Source: Papio anubis
Lineage: Eukaryota > Chordata > Mammalia > Primates > Cercopithecidae
Assembly (NCBI RefSeq): GCF_008728515.1
Contig: NC_044995.1
Coordinates: 40,443,536 to 40,507,535 of the forward strand
DNA: 64,000 nt
Direction: 5' to 3'
Positions 22,601 to 31,369 of the stretch are shown here, one piece after another (positions within the stretch are counted from its first letter, which is position 1; every line of letters starts with the position of its first letter). The notes under the pieces were generated by a model, which had not been told where the DNA came from, did no database searches, and worked only from the letters and a program-made list of their open reading frames with translations. The translations under genes were made by a program, and so were the position numbers.

Positions 22601-25600
22601 ATGGTGGCTATTGCCTGTGATCCCGGCACTTTGGGAGGCCAAGGTGGGAGGATTGCTTGAGGCCAGGAGTTCAAGACCAGCCTGGGCAGCATGGTGAGAC
22701 CCTGTCTCTATTAAAAGTCAAAAAAATTAGCTGGGTGTAGTCCCAGGCTACACCTGGGAGGTGTAGGCTCAGCAGGCTGAGGTGGAAGGATCGCTTGAGC
22801 CCAGAAGTTTGAGGCTGCAGTGAGCTACGATCATGCCACAGCACTCTCACCTGCATGACAGAGAGAGATACTGTTTATAAAGAAAAAGAGGCTGGGTGCA
22901 GTGGCTCAAGCCTGTAATCCAAGCACTTTGGGAGGCCGAGGTGTGCGGATTACGAGGTCAAGAGATTGAGACCATCCTGGCCAACATGGTGAAACCCCGT
23001 CTCTACTAAAAATAAAAACATTAGCTGGGCATAGTGGCACAAGCCTGTAATCCCAGCTACTTGGGAGGGTGAGGCATGAGAATTGCTTGAACCCGGGAGG
23101 CAGAGGCTGCAGTGAGCAGAAATGGCACCACTGCACTCCAGCCTGGGCAACAGAGCAAGACGCCATCTCAAAAAAAGAAAAAGAAAAGAATCTGCATACC
23201 AGAAGAGGAAATGTGGGCCTGAGTATTCACGAGATCATGTGTGGGGTTGTTCATTGGCACAGGCTATGAGTGTCCAACCACTGTCAGCATATGTGTGTAC
23301 ACAGGATTTCTTGTGTATGAGCACGGGTTGTGTGTATATGAACACCGTTCATGTCTGTTTCTGTAATAGGGAACCAAAGTCTGTATATGGTAGGGTGGTG
23401 TATATGAAGGCTTGTGAATGTACCCTAGTTGCATGTCCCAGGCTCTGCATGTGTAGGGGGAAGCAGTATGTTTTCTTGAGATTTTATTTTATTTTATTAT
23501 TTATTTATTTATTTTATTTATTTATTTATTTATTTTTGAGATGGAGTCTCGCTCTGTCACCCAGGCTGGAGTGCAGTGGTGTGATCTTGGCCCACTACAA
23601 CCTCTGCCTCCCAAGTTCAAGTGATTCTCCTGCCTCAGCCTCCCGAATAGCTGGGATTACAGGCATGCGCCACCAAGCCCCACTAATTTTTGTATTTTTA
23701 GTAGAGACGGAGTTTCACCATGTTGGCCAGGCTGGTCTTGAACTCCTGACCTCAGGTGATCCGCCCGCCTCGACCTCCCAAGGTGCTGGCGGATTACAGG
23801 CGTGAGCCACTGCACCCAGCCAATGTTTTCTTGAGATTTTCAATGTGGGGTTATTGAATACACCAGTGGTGGCTGAGAAGTTCATGCTTTCCTAGCCCTC
23901 AGCATCTGCAGATGAGCCAAGTTGTAGCCTCCATCCCTTACTGCCTGCAGCTGCTCCTGAGCCCGGACCTGCCCAGACCCGGCCCTTTGCCTCTGGGCAG
24001 CCCTCGAATCCCCCTCCTGGCGCAGCAGAGCTCGGAGGCCCGCGTCATCCGCATCAGCATCGACAATGACCACGGGAACCTGTATCGAAGCATCTTGGTG
24101 AGGGGCTGGGCTGGGGGTCTGCTAGGGGCTGCCCTGCCCTTGGGGCCGGGGCCCTCGCCTCACCTCCCGCCCCTCTCTTCCAGCTGACCAGTCAGGACAA
24201 AGCCCCCAGCGTGGTCCAGCGAGCCTTGCAGAAGCACAATGTACCCCAGCCCTGGGCCCGTGATTATCAGCTCTTTCAAGTCCTTCCTGGGGACAGGGGT
24301 GAGCAGGGATGGCTTGGAGCTCAGGATGGGGGGCAGCAGGGAGGGGAGCAGACTGACCAGGTTCAAGGATGGAGCCCAAGGTTACCTGGGTTCACAGGGC
24401 TGTGAGGTGGTTCAGGCAGAGAGTAGGGGTAAGATAATCAGAGTGGGGGTAAGAGGACATAAAACATCTGTACCCCAATGATGTAAGGTCATGAGGTTGT
24501 CTAGGCTCAGTGTGAGAGAGAGGCACCAAAGGTCATCTTCCTAGAATTTAAAAGACAGTAAGATTGTCCAGGGTCTGGCCAGGTGCGGTGGCTCATGTCT
24601 GTAATCCCAGCACTTTGGAAGGTCAAGCTGGGCGGATCACTTGAGGTCTGGAGTTTGAGACCAGCCTGACGAACGTGGTGAAACCCCGTCTCCAAGAAAC
24701 ATACAAAAATTAGTCGGGTGTAGTGGCACACTCCTGTAATCCTAGCTACTCGGGAGGTTGAGGCAGGAGAATAATTGCTTGAACCTGCAAGGCGGAGGTT
24801 GCAGTGAGCCGAGATCATAGCACTGCACTTCAGCCTGGGCAACAGAATGAGACTCTGTCCCCCCCCCCCAAAAAAAAGAGCTGGGTGTGGTGGCTCAGGC
24901 CTGTAATCCCAGCACTTTGGGAGGCCAAGGCAGGTGGATCACGAGGTCAGGAGTTTGAGACCAGCCTGGCCAACATGGTGAAACCCTGTCTCTACTAAAA
25001 ACAAAACAAAAAAATAGCTGGGCGTGGTTCAGGCGCCTGTAATCCCAGCTACTCGGGAGGCTGAGGCAAGAGAATCACTTGAACCTGGGAGGCGGAGGTT
25101 GCAGCGAGCCAAGATCGCGCCATTGCACTCCATCCTGGGTAACAGAGTAAGACTCGGTCTCAAAAAACAAACAAACAAACAAAAGATTGTCCACGGACAA
25201 GTGACAGAGCGAGTATAGACGGTTGTCTGGGCCTTAAATTTGTAGGATGGGCTGGGCATGGTGGCTTACAACTGTAATCCCAACACTTTGGGAGGCCAAG
25301 GTGGGTGGATTGTCTGAGCTCAGGAGTTTGAGACCAGCCTGGGCAACATGACGAGACTCCATCTATAAAAAAGTACAGAAATTGACTGGGCGTGGTGGCT
25401 CATGCCTATAATCCCAACACTTTGGGAGGCCAAAGCGGATGGATCACTTGAGGTCAGGAGTTCGAGACCAGCCTGGCCAACATAGTGAAGCCCTGTCTTT
25501 AATAAAAATATGAAAAAAAATTAGCTGGGCTTGGTGGCAAGTGCCTGTAGTCCCAGCTACTTGGGAGGCTGAGGCGGAAGGATCGGTTGAACCCAGGAGG

Positions 25601-25667
25601 TGGAGGTTGCAGCGAGCCAAGATCGTACCACTGCACTCCAGCCTGGCAACAGAGCAAGACTCTGTCT

Positions 25668-25698
<31 letters not shown>

Positions 25699-27378
25699 TA
25701 TATATATACACACACACACACATACATAAATTAGCTGAGCATGGTGGCATGTGCCTGTAGTCCCAACTACTGGGGAGGCCGAGGTGGGAAGATCACTTGA
25801 GCCTAGGAGGTGGAGGCTGTGGTGAACTGAGATCACACCAGTCTGGGCGACAGAGCAAGACCCTGTCTCAATTAAAAAAAAAAAAAAAAAGGCCAGGCAC
25901 GGTGGCTCATGCCTGTAATCTCAACACTTTGGGAGGTCAAGGCGGGCAGATCACAAGGTCAAGAGATCGAGACCAGCCTTGCAACATGGTGAAACCCTGT
26001 CTCTACTAAAAATACAAAAATTAGCTGGATGTGGTGGCACATGCCTAGTCGGGTGGCTGAGGCACGAGAATTGCTTGAACCCGGGAGGCAGAGGCTGGAG
26101 TGAGCCAAGATTGCGCCACTGCACTCCAGCCTGGCGAGAGAGCAAGACTCTGTCTCAAAAAAAAAAAAAAAAAGATTGTCTAGGGTCAAGTGAGAGAAGG
26201 GAGTGTAGAAGTTTGCCTGATCTTAAGTTTGTAGCATCATGGTGAGGTTGTTCAGGCTCAACCTGTAGGGATGGGAGACTAAAGGGCATCTGGCCTTGGA
26301 TTTGTGAGGAAGTAGGTTTGTTCACCCCCGGAACCCTGAAGTGATCTGAACTTGGGATGGGAGAGAGCCAAATGGATAGCAGGGAAGCATGAGGTTGTCC
26401 TGTCTGACAGGGAGAAGCAAGGGATTGAGGGTATTCACGCTGAAGTACATGGCATGAGGTTGGCTGGATATTAGGACAGATGCTTCAGGTTGTTCAGGTG
26501 CTGAGTGTGAGGCCACAAGCACGTGCAGGCTGGAAGCGGGAAGTTGTTCAAGGTGACAGCAGCATGAGATGGGCTGGAAGTGGTTGTGGGGGAGGGGTGG
26601 GATGAGCAGGAAGTTGTCTGGGGGGCTGGTCTAGGGTGGTCTAAGTTCGCCCAAACTTTTACTGCAGGTTGTCTTTTTTTTTTTTTTTTTGAGATGGAGT
26701 TTTGCGCTGTTGCCCAGGCTGGAATGCAATGGCAGCATCTCGGCTCACCGCAACCTCCACCTCCCGGGTTCAAGTGATTCTCCTGCCTCAGCCTTCTGAG
26801 TAGCTGGGATGACAGGCATGTGCCACCACACCCAGATCATTTTTTTGGTGTTTTTAGTAGAGACGGGGTTTCACCATGTTGGCCAGACTGGTCTCGAATT
26901 CCTGACTTCCAGTGATCCACCCACCTAGGCCTCCCAAAGTGCTGGGACTACAGGCGTGAGGCACCGCGCCCCACCAGTGTGCCCAAACTTTTACTGCAGG
27001 TTGCCTTGTCTGTGATGAGGGGGAGAATGTTAGGAGGTTGCCCAGGCTTTTGATAAGGGAAGGCTTGAGGTGGTGCAGGTCTTCAAGTGAGAAGTTGTGC
27101 AGATTCCCAGTGAGAGCAGAATGAGCTTGCTTGGCAGTAGCTGCAGAGGGACCCACGGCTGTTCAGGTTCGAGGTTGAGTGGTAATAGGTTCCTGGGTAC
27201 TCTGTGAGGGTGACACAAGGTTGTGAGGGTCTATTACCACCGTCTCCACTCCTGACCAGAGCTCCTGATTCCTGACAATGCCAACGTCTTCTATGCCATG
27301 AGTCCAGCCGCCCCCGGAGACTTCATGCTACGGCGGAAAGAGGGGACCCGGCACACTCTGTCTGTCTCCCCGACCTGA
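2499..27378 (+). CDS. RGL3: RGL3, Ral guanine nucleotide dissociation stimulator-like 3 (complete, 19 coding exons)
   Basis: Predicted 708 aa (the human protein is 710 from memory). It is an effector of Ras/Rap-type GTPases that stimulates GDP release from Ral. Coding exons: 2499-2531, 2993-3106, 5283-5506, 5675-5728, 6184-6395, 14981-15123, 15211-15426, 16715-16818, 16910-16994, 19501-19557, 19666-19752, 19922-19954, 20045-20166, 21530-21625, 21719-21787, 21876-21972, 23951-24097, 24184-24298, 27260-27378. All join in frame (2127 nt) with GT/AG borders. Domains: RasGEF N-terminal (REM) module about residues 60-200; catalytic CDC25-like RasGEF about 242-505, starting [17 protein letters not shown]; Ser/Pro-rich linker about 520-605; Ras-associating domain about 612-700 ([18 protein letters not shown]). 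The start is the first ATG in GCCGGCCATGG and encodes [11 protein letters not shown]. No frameshift or stop. Weak donors: GTCTGA after exon 11 and GTACCA after exon 16. No AATAAA follows soon after the stop; CATAAA at 27599 is the only nearby variant. Confidence 0.96.
3101..3450 (+). repeat. Degenerate ~40-bp tandem array of splice-donor-like units
   Basis: Core GCCAGGTGAGG or close variants recur, with the GT at 3107, 3152, 3190, 3232, 3245, 3271, 3309, 3352 and 3390. Steps are 45, 38, 42, 13+26, 38, 43 and 38 bp. The first copy is the functional donor of RGL3 exon 2; the rest lie in the intron. Units between cores are G/A-rich and diverged. Confidence 0.7.
3622..4213 (+). repeat. Old Alu split by AluY
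   Basis: Left arm 3622-3745, right arm from 4048 (TTAGCTGTGGGTGGTGATGC) to 4213. AAAAATCA appears on both sides of the insert and is a likely target-site duplication. Confidence 0.8.
3746..4047 (+). mobile_element. AluY, Old World monkey type, full length
   Basis: Near-consensus copy with GCGAGGTGGCGGGC and GATCCGGCCACTGC, and a 17-A tail. Among the youngest insertions here. Confidence 0.9.
4275..5188 (+). repeat. Three consecutive Alus
   Basis: Head-to-tail copies at 4275-4578, 4590-4891 and 4893-5188, each with its own A tail, in RGL3 intron 2. The third is the youngest-looking; the second is shortened in its right arm. Confidence 0.88.
5843..6119 (+). repeat. Alu in RGL3 intron 4
   Basis: Starts AGCCGGGCTTGGTGG; missing about 20 bp of the right arm. 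Confidence 0.85.
6501..6792 (-). mobile_element. AluY, reverse orientation, with target-site duplication
   Basis: Poly(T) then GAGACGGAGTCTCGCTCTG, ending CGCGCCCGGCC. TTAAGCAAGGTTTTT occurs before and after it. Flanked by MIR-like sequence. Confidence 0.9.
6802..6858 (+). repeat. MIR fragment
   Basis: TTTCCTCATCTGTACAATGG core word of MIR elements, cut by the AluY at 6501. Confidence 0.65.
6861..7455 (+). repeat. Two consecutive Alus, the second with an (ATAA)n tail
   Basis: Copies at 6861-7153 and 7159-7455. The second is AluY with short internal deletions and a tail of nine or so ATAA units. Confidence 0.88.
7565..8060 (-). repeat. Two old Alus, reverse
   Basis: A monomer-like fragment at 7565-7730 and a dimer at 7768-8060, both diverged. 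Confidence 0.8.
8061..8369. other. Unassigned RGL3 intron 5 sequence
   Basis: About 300 bp with no gene signal. The segment near 8090-8200 has the look of a worn MIR or L2 copy, but no diagnostic word is strong enough to name it. Confidence 0.4.
8370..8442. repeat. (TG/TA)n microsatellite
   Basis: Alternating runs of TATATA and TGTGTG over about 70 bp; alternating purine/pyrimidine throughout. Confidence 0.9.
8553..9268 (-). repeat. Three reverse Alus
   Basis: A left-arm fragment at 8553-8676, then full copies at 8681-8972 and 8974-9268, each opened by a poly(T) run. Confidence 0.87.
9497..9935 (-). repeat. Alu plus an Alu fragment, reverse
   Basis: A full copy at 9497-9813, whose tail has become (TTTTA)n, and a monomer remnant at 9826-9935. 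Confidence 0.83.
10202..10500 (-). repeat. Alu, reverse, full length
   Basis: Poly(T), GAGATGGAGTTTCACTC at the start and GCGCCCGGCCC at the end. Confidence 0.88.
10586..10873 (+). repeat. AluJ-like copy
   Basis: Heavily diverged start (CCAAGCCGAAAGCAGAGG) but a full dimer layout. Confidence 0.78.
10923..11205. repeat. Two opposed Alu fragments
   Basis: A reverse monomer at 10923-11039 and a forward right-arm piece at 11063-11205, converging tails outward. Confidence 0.75.
11291..11597 (-). repeat. Alu, reverse
   Basis: A 24-T run, then GAGATGGAGTCTCACTCTG. Confidence 0.88.
11828..12117 (-). repeat. Old Alu, reverse
   Basis: GAGCGGGAGACAGGTTCTTG start and J-type divergence. Confidence 0.8.
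12225..12528 (+). repeat. Alu, forward
   Basis: GGGCAGGGTGCGGTGGCTC start, AAATAAATAAATAAAA tail. Confidence 0.87.
12973..13255 (-). repeat. Alu, reverse
   Basis: A (TTG)n-modified tail precedes GAGATGGAGTCTCGCTCTG. Confidence 0.87.
13256..13579. other. Unassigned RGL3 intron 5 sequence
   Basis: AT-leaning unique DNA. The 85-codon open stretch inside it has no recognisable domain and no codon bias, so I do not call a gene. No repeat family recognised. Confidence 0.4.
13580..14158 (+). repeat. AluJ then AluS-like copy
   Basis: An older copy at 13580-13862, then 13866-14158, which lacks its first 15 bp and ends in 22 A. Confidence 0.85.
14340..14525 (+). repeat. MIR
   Basis: Reads through the MIR core: CTGGCTTCAAATCCCTGACC, GCCATTCACTGG and CCTTAACTGTAAAAGC, then the TAACAGTACCTCCCTCA 3' part. 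Confidence 0.85.
14551..14857 (+). repeat. Alu, forward
   Basis: GGCCGGGCGTGGTGGCTC start, 23-A tail. Confidence 0.9.
14866..14952 (-). repeat. MIR, reverse
   Basis: TTACAAATGAGGAAAGTGAG and CTTGCCCAAGGTCACACAGC, the reverse MIR core, ending just before RGL3 exon 6. Confidence 0.85.
15815..16646 (+). repeat. Alu composite with a nested AluY and an extra right arm
   Basis: Left arm 15815-15950, nested AluY 15967-16260, right arm 16272-16436, an A/T-rich spacer, then a second diverged right arm at 16471-16646 with 26 A. Confidence 0.8.
15967..16260 (+). mobile_element. AluY with perfect 16-bp target-site duplication
   Basis: AAAAATTAGACTTACA lies at 15951-15966 and again at 16256-16271 (partly in the A tail). 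Confidence 0.88.
16995..17427. other. RGL3 intron 9, unique part
   Basis: Repeat-poor intronic DNA apart from a 15-A run at 17280. No gene, no named repeat. Confidence 0.4.
17428..17735 (+). mobile_element. AluY, forward
   Basis: GGCCGGGCGCGGTGGCTCAA start, GCGAGGTGGCGTGCGCC middle; young. Confidence 0.88.
17745..17885 (+). repeat. L2 fragment
   Basis: CCTGGAACATTCTCC and TCTGATCAAATGTCCC followed by GAGGCCTTCCCAGCC, characteristic L2 3' words. Confidence 0.7.
17909..18209 (-). repeat. Alu, reverse
   Basis: GAGATGGAGTCTCACTCTG near 17930 after a T-rich degenerate tail. Confidence 0.87.
18264..18568 (+). repeat. Alu, forward
   Basis: AGCTGGGCTCTGTGGCTC start; (AAAAT)n tail. Confidence 0.87.
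18789..19382 (-). repeat. Two reverse Alus in tandem
   Basis: Copies at 18789-19079 (short middle deletion) and 19091-19382, in RGL3 intron 9. Confidence 0.88.
20331..20632 (+). repeat. Alu, forward
   Basis: GACTGGGCCTGGTGGTTC start, inside the TGACCY array of RGL3 intron 13. Confidence 0.86.
20945..21257 (-). repeat. Alu, reverse
   Basis: A TTTATTTATTT tail, and the array word CCTGACCCTGACTTTA on each side, probably its target-site duplication. Confidence 0.85.
22020..22070 (+). repeat. (TG)n microsatellite
   Basis: Imperfect TGTGTG/TGCGTG run just after RGL3 exon 16. Confidence 0.8.
22250..23190. repeat. Three Alus, one reverse and two forward
   Basis: 22250-22547 is reverse; 22591-22887 and 22890-23190 are forward. 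The middle one is the most diverged. Confidence 0.85.
23191..23479. other. Unassigned RGL3 intron 16 sequence
   Basis: TGTG-rich unique DNA with repeated GTGTATATG and TGTGTACA words. No gene or named repeat. Confidence 0.4.
23480..23821 (-). repeat. Alu with expanded (TTTA)n tail
   Basis: About 60 bp of TTTAT units precede GAGATGGAGTCTCGCTCTG. Confidence 0.88.
24577..25184 (+). repeat. Two consecutive Alus
   Basis: 24577-24877 has a CCCCCCCCCC interruption before its A tail; 24880-25184 ends in (CAAA)n. Confidence 0.88.
25249..26173 (+). repeat. Nested Alu cluster
   Basis: The left arm at 25249-25386 is separated from its right arm (25731-25889) by a full Alu at 25387-25694, whose tail runs into (TA)n(CA)n. 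Another copy sits at 25890-26173. Confidence 0.8.
26672..26976 (-). repeat. Alu, reverse, with 23-bp target-site duplication
   Basis: The 23 bp at 26649-26671 are repeated exactly at 26981-27003 (begins GCCCAAACTT, ends GCAGGTTG). Confidence 0.88.
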
Positions 27379-27702
27379 GGCAGCTGTGTCCTCCCCGCAA
27401 GACACAAGTCCCACAGGCAAGCTTGTGACTCCTCTCCTGGAAAGCCGCCATCCCCCAATAGAAGCTACTATACTCTGTATCCCGGGACCACCCCCCAACT
27501 GTAGCCCATCGGACCCCATCTCTTTTCATGACCCTGTTGGTACTAGATCCATATTCCAAAGACATCAGCCCATGGGTGGCTGGTGGACAGCTCAATCTCA
27601 TAAATATAGAAAGGGGTGGGGCATGGGTACGTCAGATCCCTCCCCAGAGAAATGTTACAAATGTTGGAGATGCATCAGAAGTGACAGATGCAGATGAAAA
27701 TA

Positions 27703-27741
27703 GTGACCAGAGTTATGAAACAGGTGTCAGTCTTGTTTATT
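27703..27741 (+). repeat. 39-bp direct repeat, copy 1
   Basis: Matches 29720-29758 at 37 of 39 positions; starts GTGACCAGAGTTATGAAACA. Confidence 0.8.
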
Positions 27742-27789
27742 TTGCGCCTGTGTGCCACGTTCACCCTTTATCAAGATAAAGGAAAACAA

Positions 27790-27832
<43 letters not shown>

Positions 27833-27840
27833 GAGAGAGA
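27790..27840 (+). repeat. (CA)n microsatellite
   Basis: About 20 CA units followed by a short GA run. Confidence 0.9.
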
Positions 27841-27844
27841 AAAA

Positions 27845-28390
27845 CCTAAGAGCCAAGACCAGCCTGGGCAACATAACAAGATCCTGTCTCTACAAAAAAT
27901 ACAAAAATTTGGCTGGGTGCGGTGACTCACGCCTGTAATCCCAGCGCTTTGGGAGGCCAAGGCAGGCGGATCACCTGAGGTCAGGAGTTCGAGACTAGCC
28001 TGGCCAACATGGCAAAACCCTGTCTTCTACTAAAAGTACAAAAAAATTAGCCAGGGATGGTGTCATGTGCCTGTAACCCCAGCTACTGTGGAGGCTGAGG
28101 CAAGAGAATTGCTTGAACCCGGAAGGTGGAGACTGCAGTGAGCAGAGATAGTGCCACTGCACTCCAGCCTGGGTGACAGAGCAAGACCCTATCTCAAAAA
28201 TAAACAAACAAACAAGCAAAAAATGTGCTGAGCGTGGTGGTATGAGACTGTAATCCTACCTACTTGGGAGGCTGAGGTGGGAGAATCACCAGAGCCCCGG
28301 GAGGTTGAAGCTGCAGTGAGCAGTGACTGGGCTGCTGCACTCCAGCCTGGAGGACAGAGGGAGACCCTGTCTCAAAAACAAAAACTAAGA
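27845..28390 (+). repeat. Old Alu split by a full-length Alu
   Basis: Outer pieces at 27845-27911 and 28222-28390; inserted copy at 27912-28218. Confidence 0.8.
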
Positions 28391-28452
28391 GCCCTAAGAA
28401 AGGTGTTGGGTGGGGTATGACACTGAACCCAGATGCCAGAGAGGACCCTGTC

Positions 28453-28588
28453 TGGCTGGACACAGTGGCTCAGGAGGGTAATCCCAGTACTTTGGGAGGT
28501 GGAGGTAAGAGGATCACTTAAGTTCAGGAGTTCGAGACCAGCCTGGGCAATACAGTGAGATCACGTCTCAATAAATAAATAAATAAAG
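28453..28588 (+). repeat. Alu left arm
   Basis: GGCTGGACACAGTGGCTC start and an (AATA)n end; no right arm. Confidence 0.8.
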
Positions 28589-28655
28589 GATCTTATCACA
28601 CAAAGAGGGTTTAGAACTTCCTTCCCCAACATTTTTTGGGGTGATATGTCTCTCT

Positions 28656-29013
28656 TTTTTTTTTTTTTTTTTTGAGACAGAGTCTCCCTCTGTCGCCCAG
28701 GCTGGAGTGCAGTGGCGCGATCTCCACTCACTGCAAGCTCCACCTCCTGGGTTCACGCCATTCTCGTGCCTCAGCCTCCTGAGTGGCTGGGACTACAGGT
28801 GCCCGCCACCTCGCCCGGCTAGTTTTTTGTATTTTTAGTAGAGATGGGGTTTCACCATGTTAGCCAGGATGGTCTCGATCTCCTGACCTCGTGGCTGAGC
28901 CAGGAGAATGGTGTAAACCTGGGAGGCAGAGCTTGCAGTGAGCTGAGATCCAGCCACTGCACTCCAGCCCGGGCGACAGAGCAAGACTCCGTCTCAAAAA
29001 AAAAAAAAAAAAG
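28656..29013. repeat. Head-to-head Alu inversion without spacer
   Basis: Reverse AluY 28656-28894 changes within GACCTCGTGGCTGAG into a forward AluY right half (28895-29013, ending in 17 A). Confidence 0.85.
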
Positions 29014-29014
29014 A

Positions 29015-29575
29015 TGGCCGGGCACAGTGGCTCATGCCTGTAATCCCAACACTCCAACACTTTGGGAGGCCAAGGCAGGCGCATCACTTGAGGTCAGGAG
29101 TTCGAGACCAGCCTGGCCAACATATAGTGAAACCCCGTTTCTACTAAACAAATATAAAAATTAGCTGGGCATAGTGGCACACATCTGTAGTCCCAGCTAC
29201 TCAGGAAGCTGAGGCAGGAGAATCGCTTGAACCCGGGAAACAGGTTGCAGTGAGCCGAGATGGTGCCATTGCACTCCAGCCTGGGCCACAGAGAAAGACT
29301 CCGTCTCTCAAAAACAAAACAAAACAAAAAACAAACAAACAAAATGTTTTGTAGAGATGGGGTCTCACTCTGTCACCCAGGCTGGAGTGCAGTGGCATGA
29401 ATATGGTTCACTGCAGCCTCCACCTTCTGGGCTCAAGTGATCCTCCCACCGCAGCCTCGCGAGTAGCTAGGACCACAGAGGTGTACCACCTCATCTGGCT
29501 TACTTGAAAAACAAACAAACAAACATGTTTTATAGAGACGAGATCTCACCACGTCAGCCAGGCTATCTTCCACAT
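29015..29575. repeat. Forward Alu then truncated reverse Alu
   Basis: 29015-29334 is forward; 29344-29575 is reverse and stops after its left arm and part of the right. Confidence 0.83.
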
Positions 29576-29719
29576 TTTATACATGAATAACTGAGACAAG
29601 GGAGGGTTAAGTAGTGTATTCAAGGTTCCATGGTAAGTGGTTGGTGTTCAAATATTGATTGAACTCCAGTAAACATGCATTTAACTCTGGGGCCGGTTTG
29701 TCATTCATAATAATTTATT

Positions 29720-29758
29720 GTGACCAGAGTTATGAAACAGGTGTCCATCTTGTTTATT
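29720..29758 (+). repeat. 39-bp direct repeat, copy 2
   Basis: Partner of 27703-27741; only AGT/CAT in the second half differs. Confidence 0.8.
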
Positions 29759-29847
29759 CTACCTCCCTCTCACATACATGCACAATCTAAATATCAATTT
29801 CCTGAGGAAGAGATTTGCATTGACTTCCGTTTTTTAAAAGCGCAGGG

Positions 29848-30090
29848 GTGGCCAGGCGCGGTGGCTTACGTCTGTAATCCCAGCACTTTGGGAAGCTGAG
29901 ACGGGTGGATCACCAGGTGAGGAGATCGAGACCATCCAGGCCGACACGGTGAAACCCTCTACTAAATATACAAATTGGGGCCAGGGCGGCGTCCCAGCTA
30001 CCCGAGCGAGGAGAATGGCGACTGGCAGCAGGCAGCCGAGACGCACTCCAGCCTGGGCGACTGAGCCAGACCCTGTCTCGAACAAAGAGG
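29848..30090 (+). repeat. AluY with many deletions
   Basis: Normal for the first 110 bp, then loses blocks around CAAATTGGGGCCAGGGCGG. First of the indel-rich young Alus. Confidence 0.75.
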
Positions 30091-30195
30091 CAAAACAAAG
30101 CCGCGAGGGTTAGTCAGGCACAGTTGTGCCAGTGTCTAACACGAGATCAGCTGTTTCTCTACCTCTCTCAGCTTGATTTTCTCTACATCTCTAGT

Positions 30196-30770
30196 CTTTT
30201 TTTTTTTTTTTTTTTTTTGCACTGAGTCTGGCTTCTGTCCCCCAGGCTGGAGTGCAAGGTGGCCGGATCTCAGCTCTCACTGCAAGCCCGCCTCCGGTTC
30301 ACGCCATTCTTTCCTGCCTGGGGCCCTGAGTAGTTGGGACCACAGGCGCTCGGCCACCGGCTAGTTTTTGTATTTTTTAGTAGAGATCGGTTTCACCTTG
30401 TGCCAGCCAGGGATGGTCTCTCATCTCCTGACCTCGCGGGATCCGCCTCGGCCTCCCAAAGTGCTGGGATTACAGGCTTGAGCCACCGCTACTCGCTTTT
30501 TGAGCGGAGTCTCTGTTTCCAGGCTGGAGTGTGCAGTGGCGCCGATCTCGCTCACTGCAAAGCTCCGGCCCCGGGTTTAGGGGCCATTCTCCTGCCTCAG
30601 CCTCCCGAGTAGTTGAACTACAGGCGCCGCCCCACTGGCCTCGGGCTAATTTTTGTATTTTAGTAGATGGGGTTTCTCACTGTTAGCCAGGGATGGTCTC
30701 ATCTCCTGATCTGTGGATCCGCCTGCCTCGCCTCCCAAAGTGCTGGATTGGCGGTTGAGCCACCGCCTGC
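30196..30770 (-). repeat. Two indel-ridden reverse AluYs
   Basis: 30196-30495 and 30497-30770. Sequence words are of the young monkey AluY type but are peppered with 1-4 nt gains and losses (for example GTCCCCCAGGCTGG and GTTTCCAGGCTGG). Confidence 0.78.
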
Positions 30771-30794
30771 CTACTCCTAGTCTTTAACTCCACA

Positions 30795-30870
30795 AAATAT
30801 TTCTTGAGCTTCTACCGTGTGCCAGGCCCTGTTCTATATGCTGGGGATACAGCAAAGAACAAAAGGTTAA
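30795..30870 (+). repeat. L2 fragment
   Basis: TTGAGCTTCTACCGTGTGCC and GGGGATACAGCAAAGAACAA, typical L2 3' end; free of the indels seen in its neighbours. Confidence 0.75.
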
Positions 30871-30884
30871 AAAAAAAATCCCTG

Positions 30885-31362
30885 CCTGAGGCCGCGCGCG
30901 ATGGCTCACACTTGTAATCCCAGCACTTTGGGAGGCCGGTGGGCAGGATCACGCAGGTCAGTCAGGAGAGATCAAGACCATCCTGGCTAACACGGTGAAA
31001 CTCCGCCTCTACTAAAAATGGCAAAAAAATTAGCTGGCTGTGGCACCTGTAGTCCCAGCTACCGAGGCTGAGCAGGAGAATGGCGGAACTCTGAAGACAG
31101 AGTTGCAGTGAGTGGAGATCGCGCCACTGCACTCCAGCCTGGGTGATAGAGCCAGACTCCATCTCCAAAATAAATAAATAAATAAATATATATATAAAAT
31201 AACTGGGCGTGTTGGCAAGCGCCTGTAATCCCACCTACCTGGGAGGTGGAGGCAGGAGAATCACTTGAACCCGCGAGGCGGGAGTTGTAGTGAACCGAGA
31301 TCCTGCCATTGCACTCCAGCCTGGGCAACAAGCATGGACTCCACACACAATAATAAAAATCC
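30885..31362 (+). repeat. Two forward Alus
   Basis: 30885-31190, indel-rich, with (AAAT)n tail; and a right-arm copy at 31197-31362. Confidence 0.75.
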
Positions 31363-31369
31363 CTGCCTA

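Larger units (their letters stand above)
24300..27258 (+). repeat. Degenerate GAGGTTGTYCAGG array in RGL3 intron 18
   Basis: Everything in this intron that is not Alu repeats a diverged unit around ATGAGGTTGTYCAGGCTCA. Clear cores are near 24491, 24565, 25184, 26173, 26242, 26391, 26485, 26541, 26611, 26667, 27035 and 27210. Core spacing is mostly 55-75 bp with some half steps. Confidence 0.6.

Noticed and set aside
27599..27604. RGL3 poly(A) signal CATAAA
   Set aside because: Weak variant without supporting downstream GT-rich element that I could be sure of; mentioned only in the gene entry.
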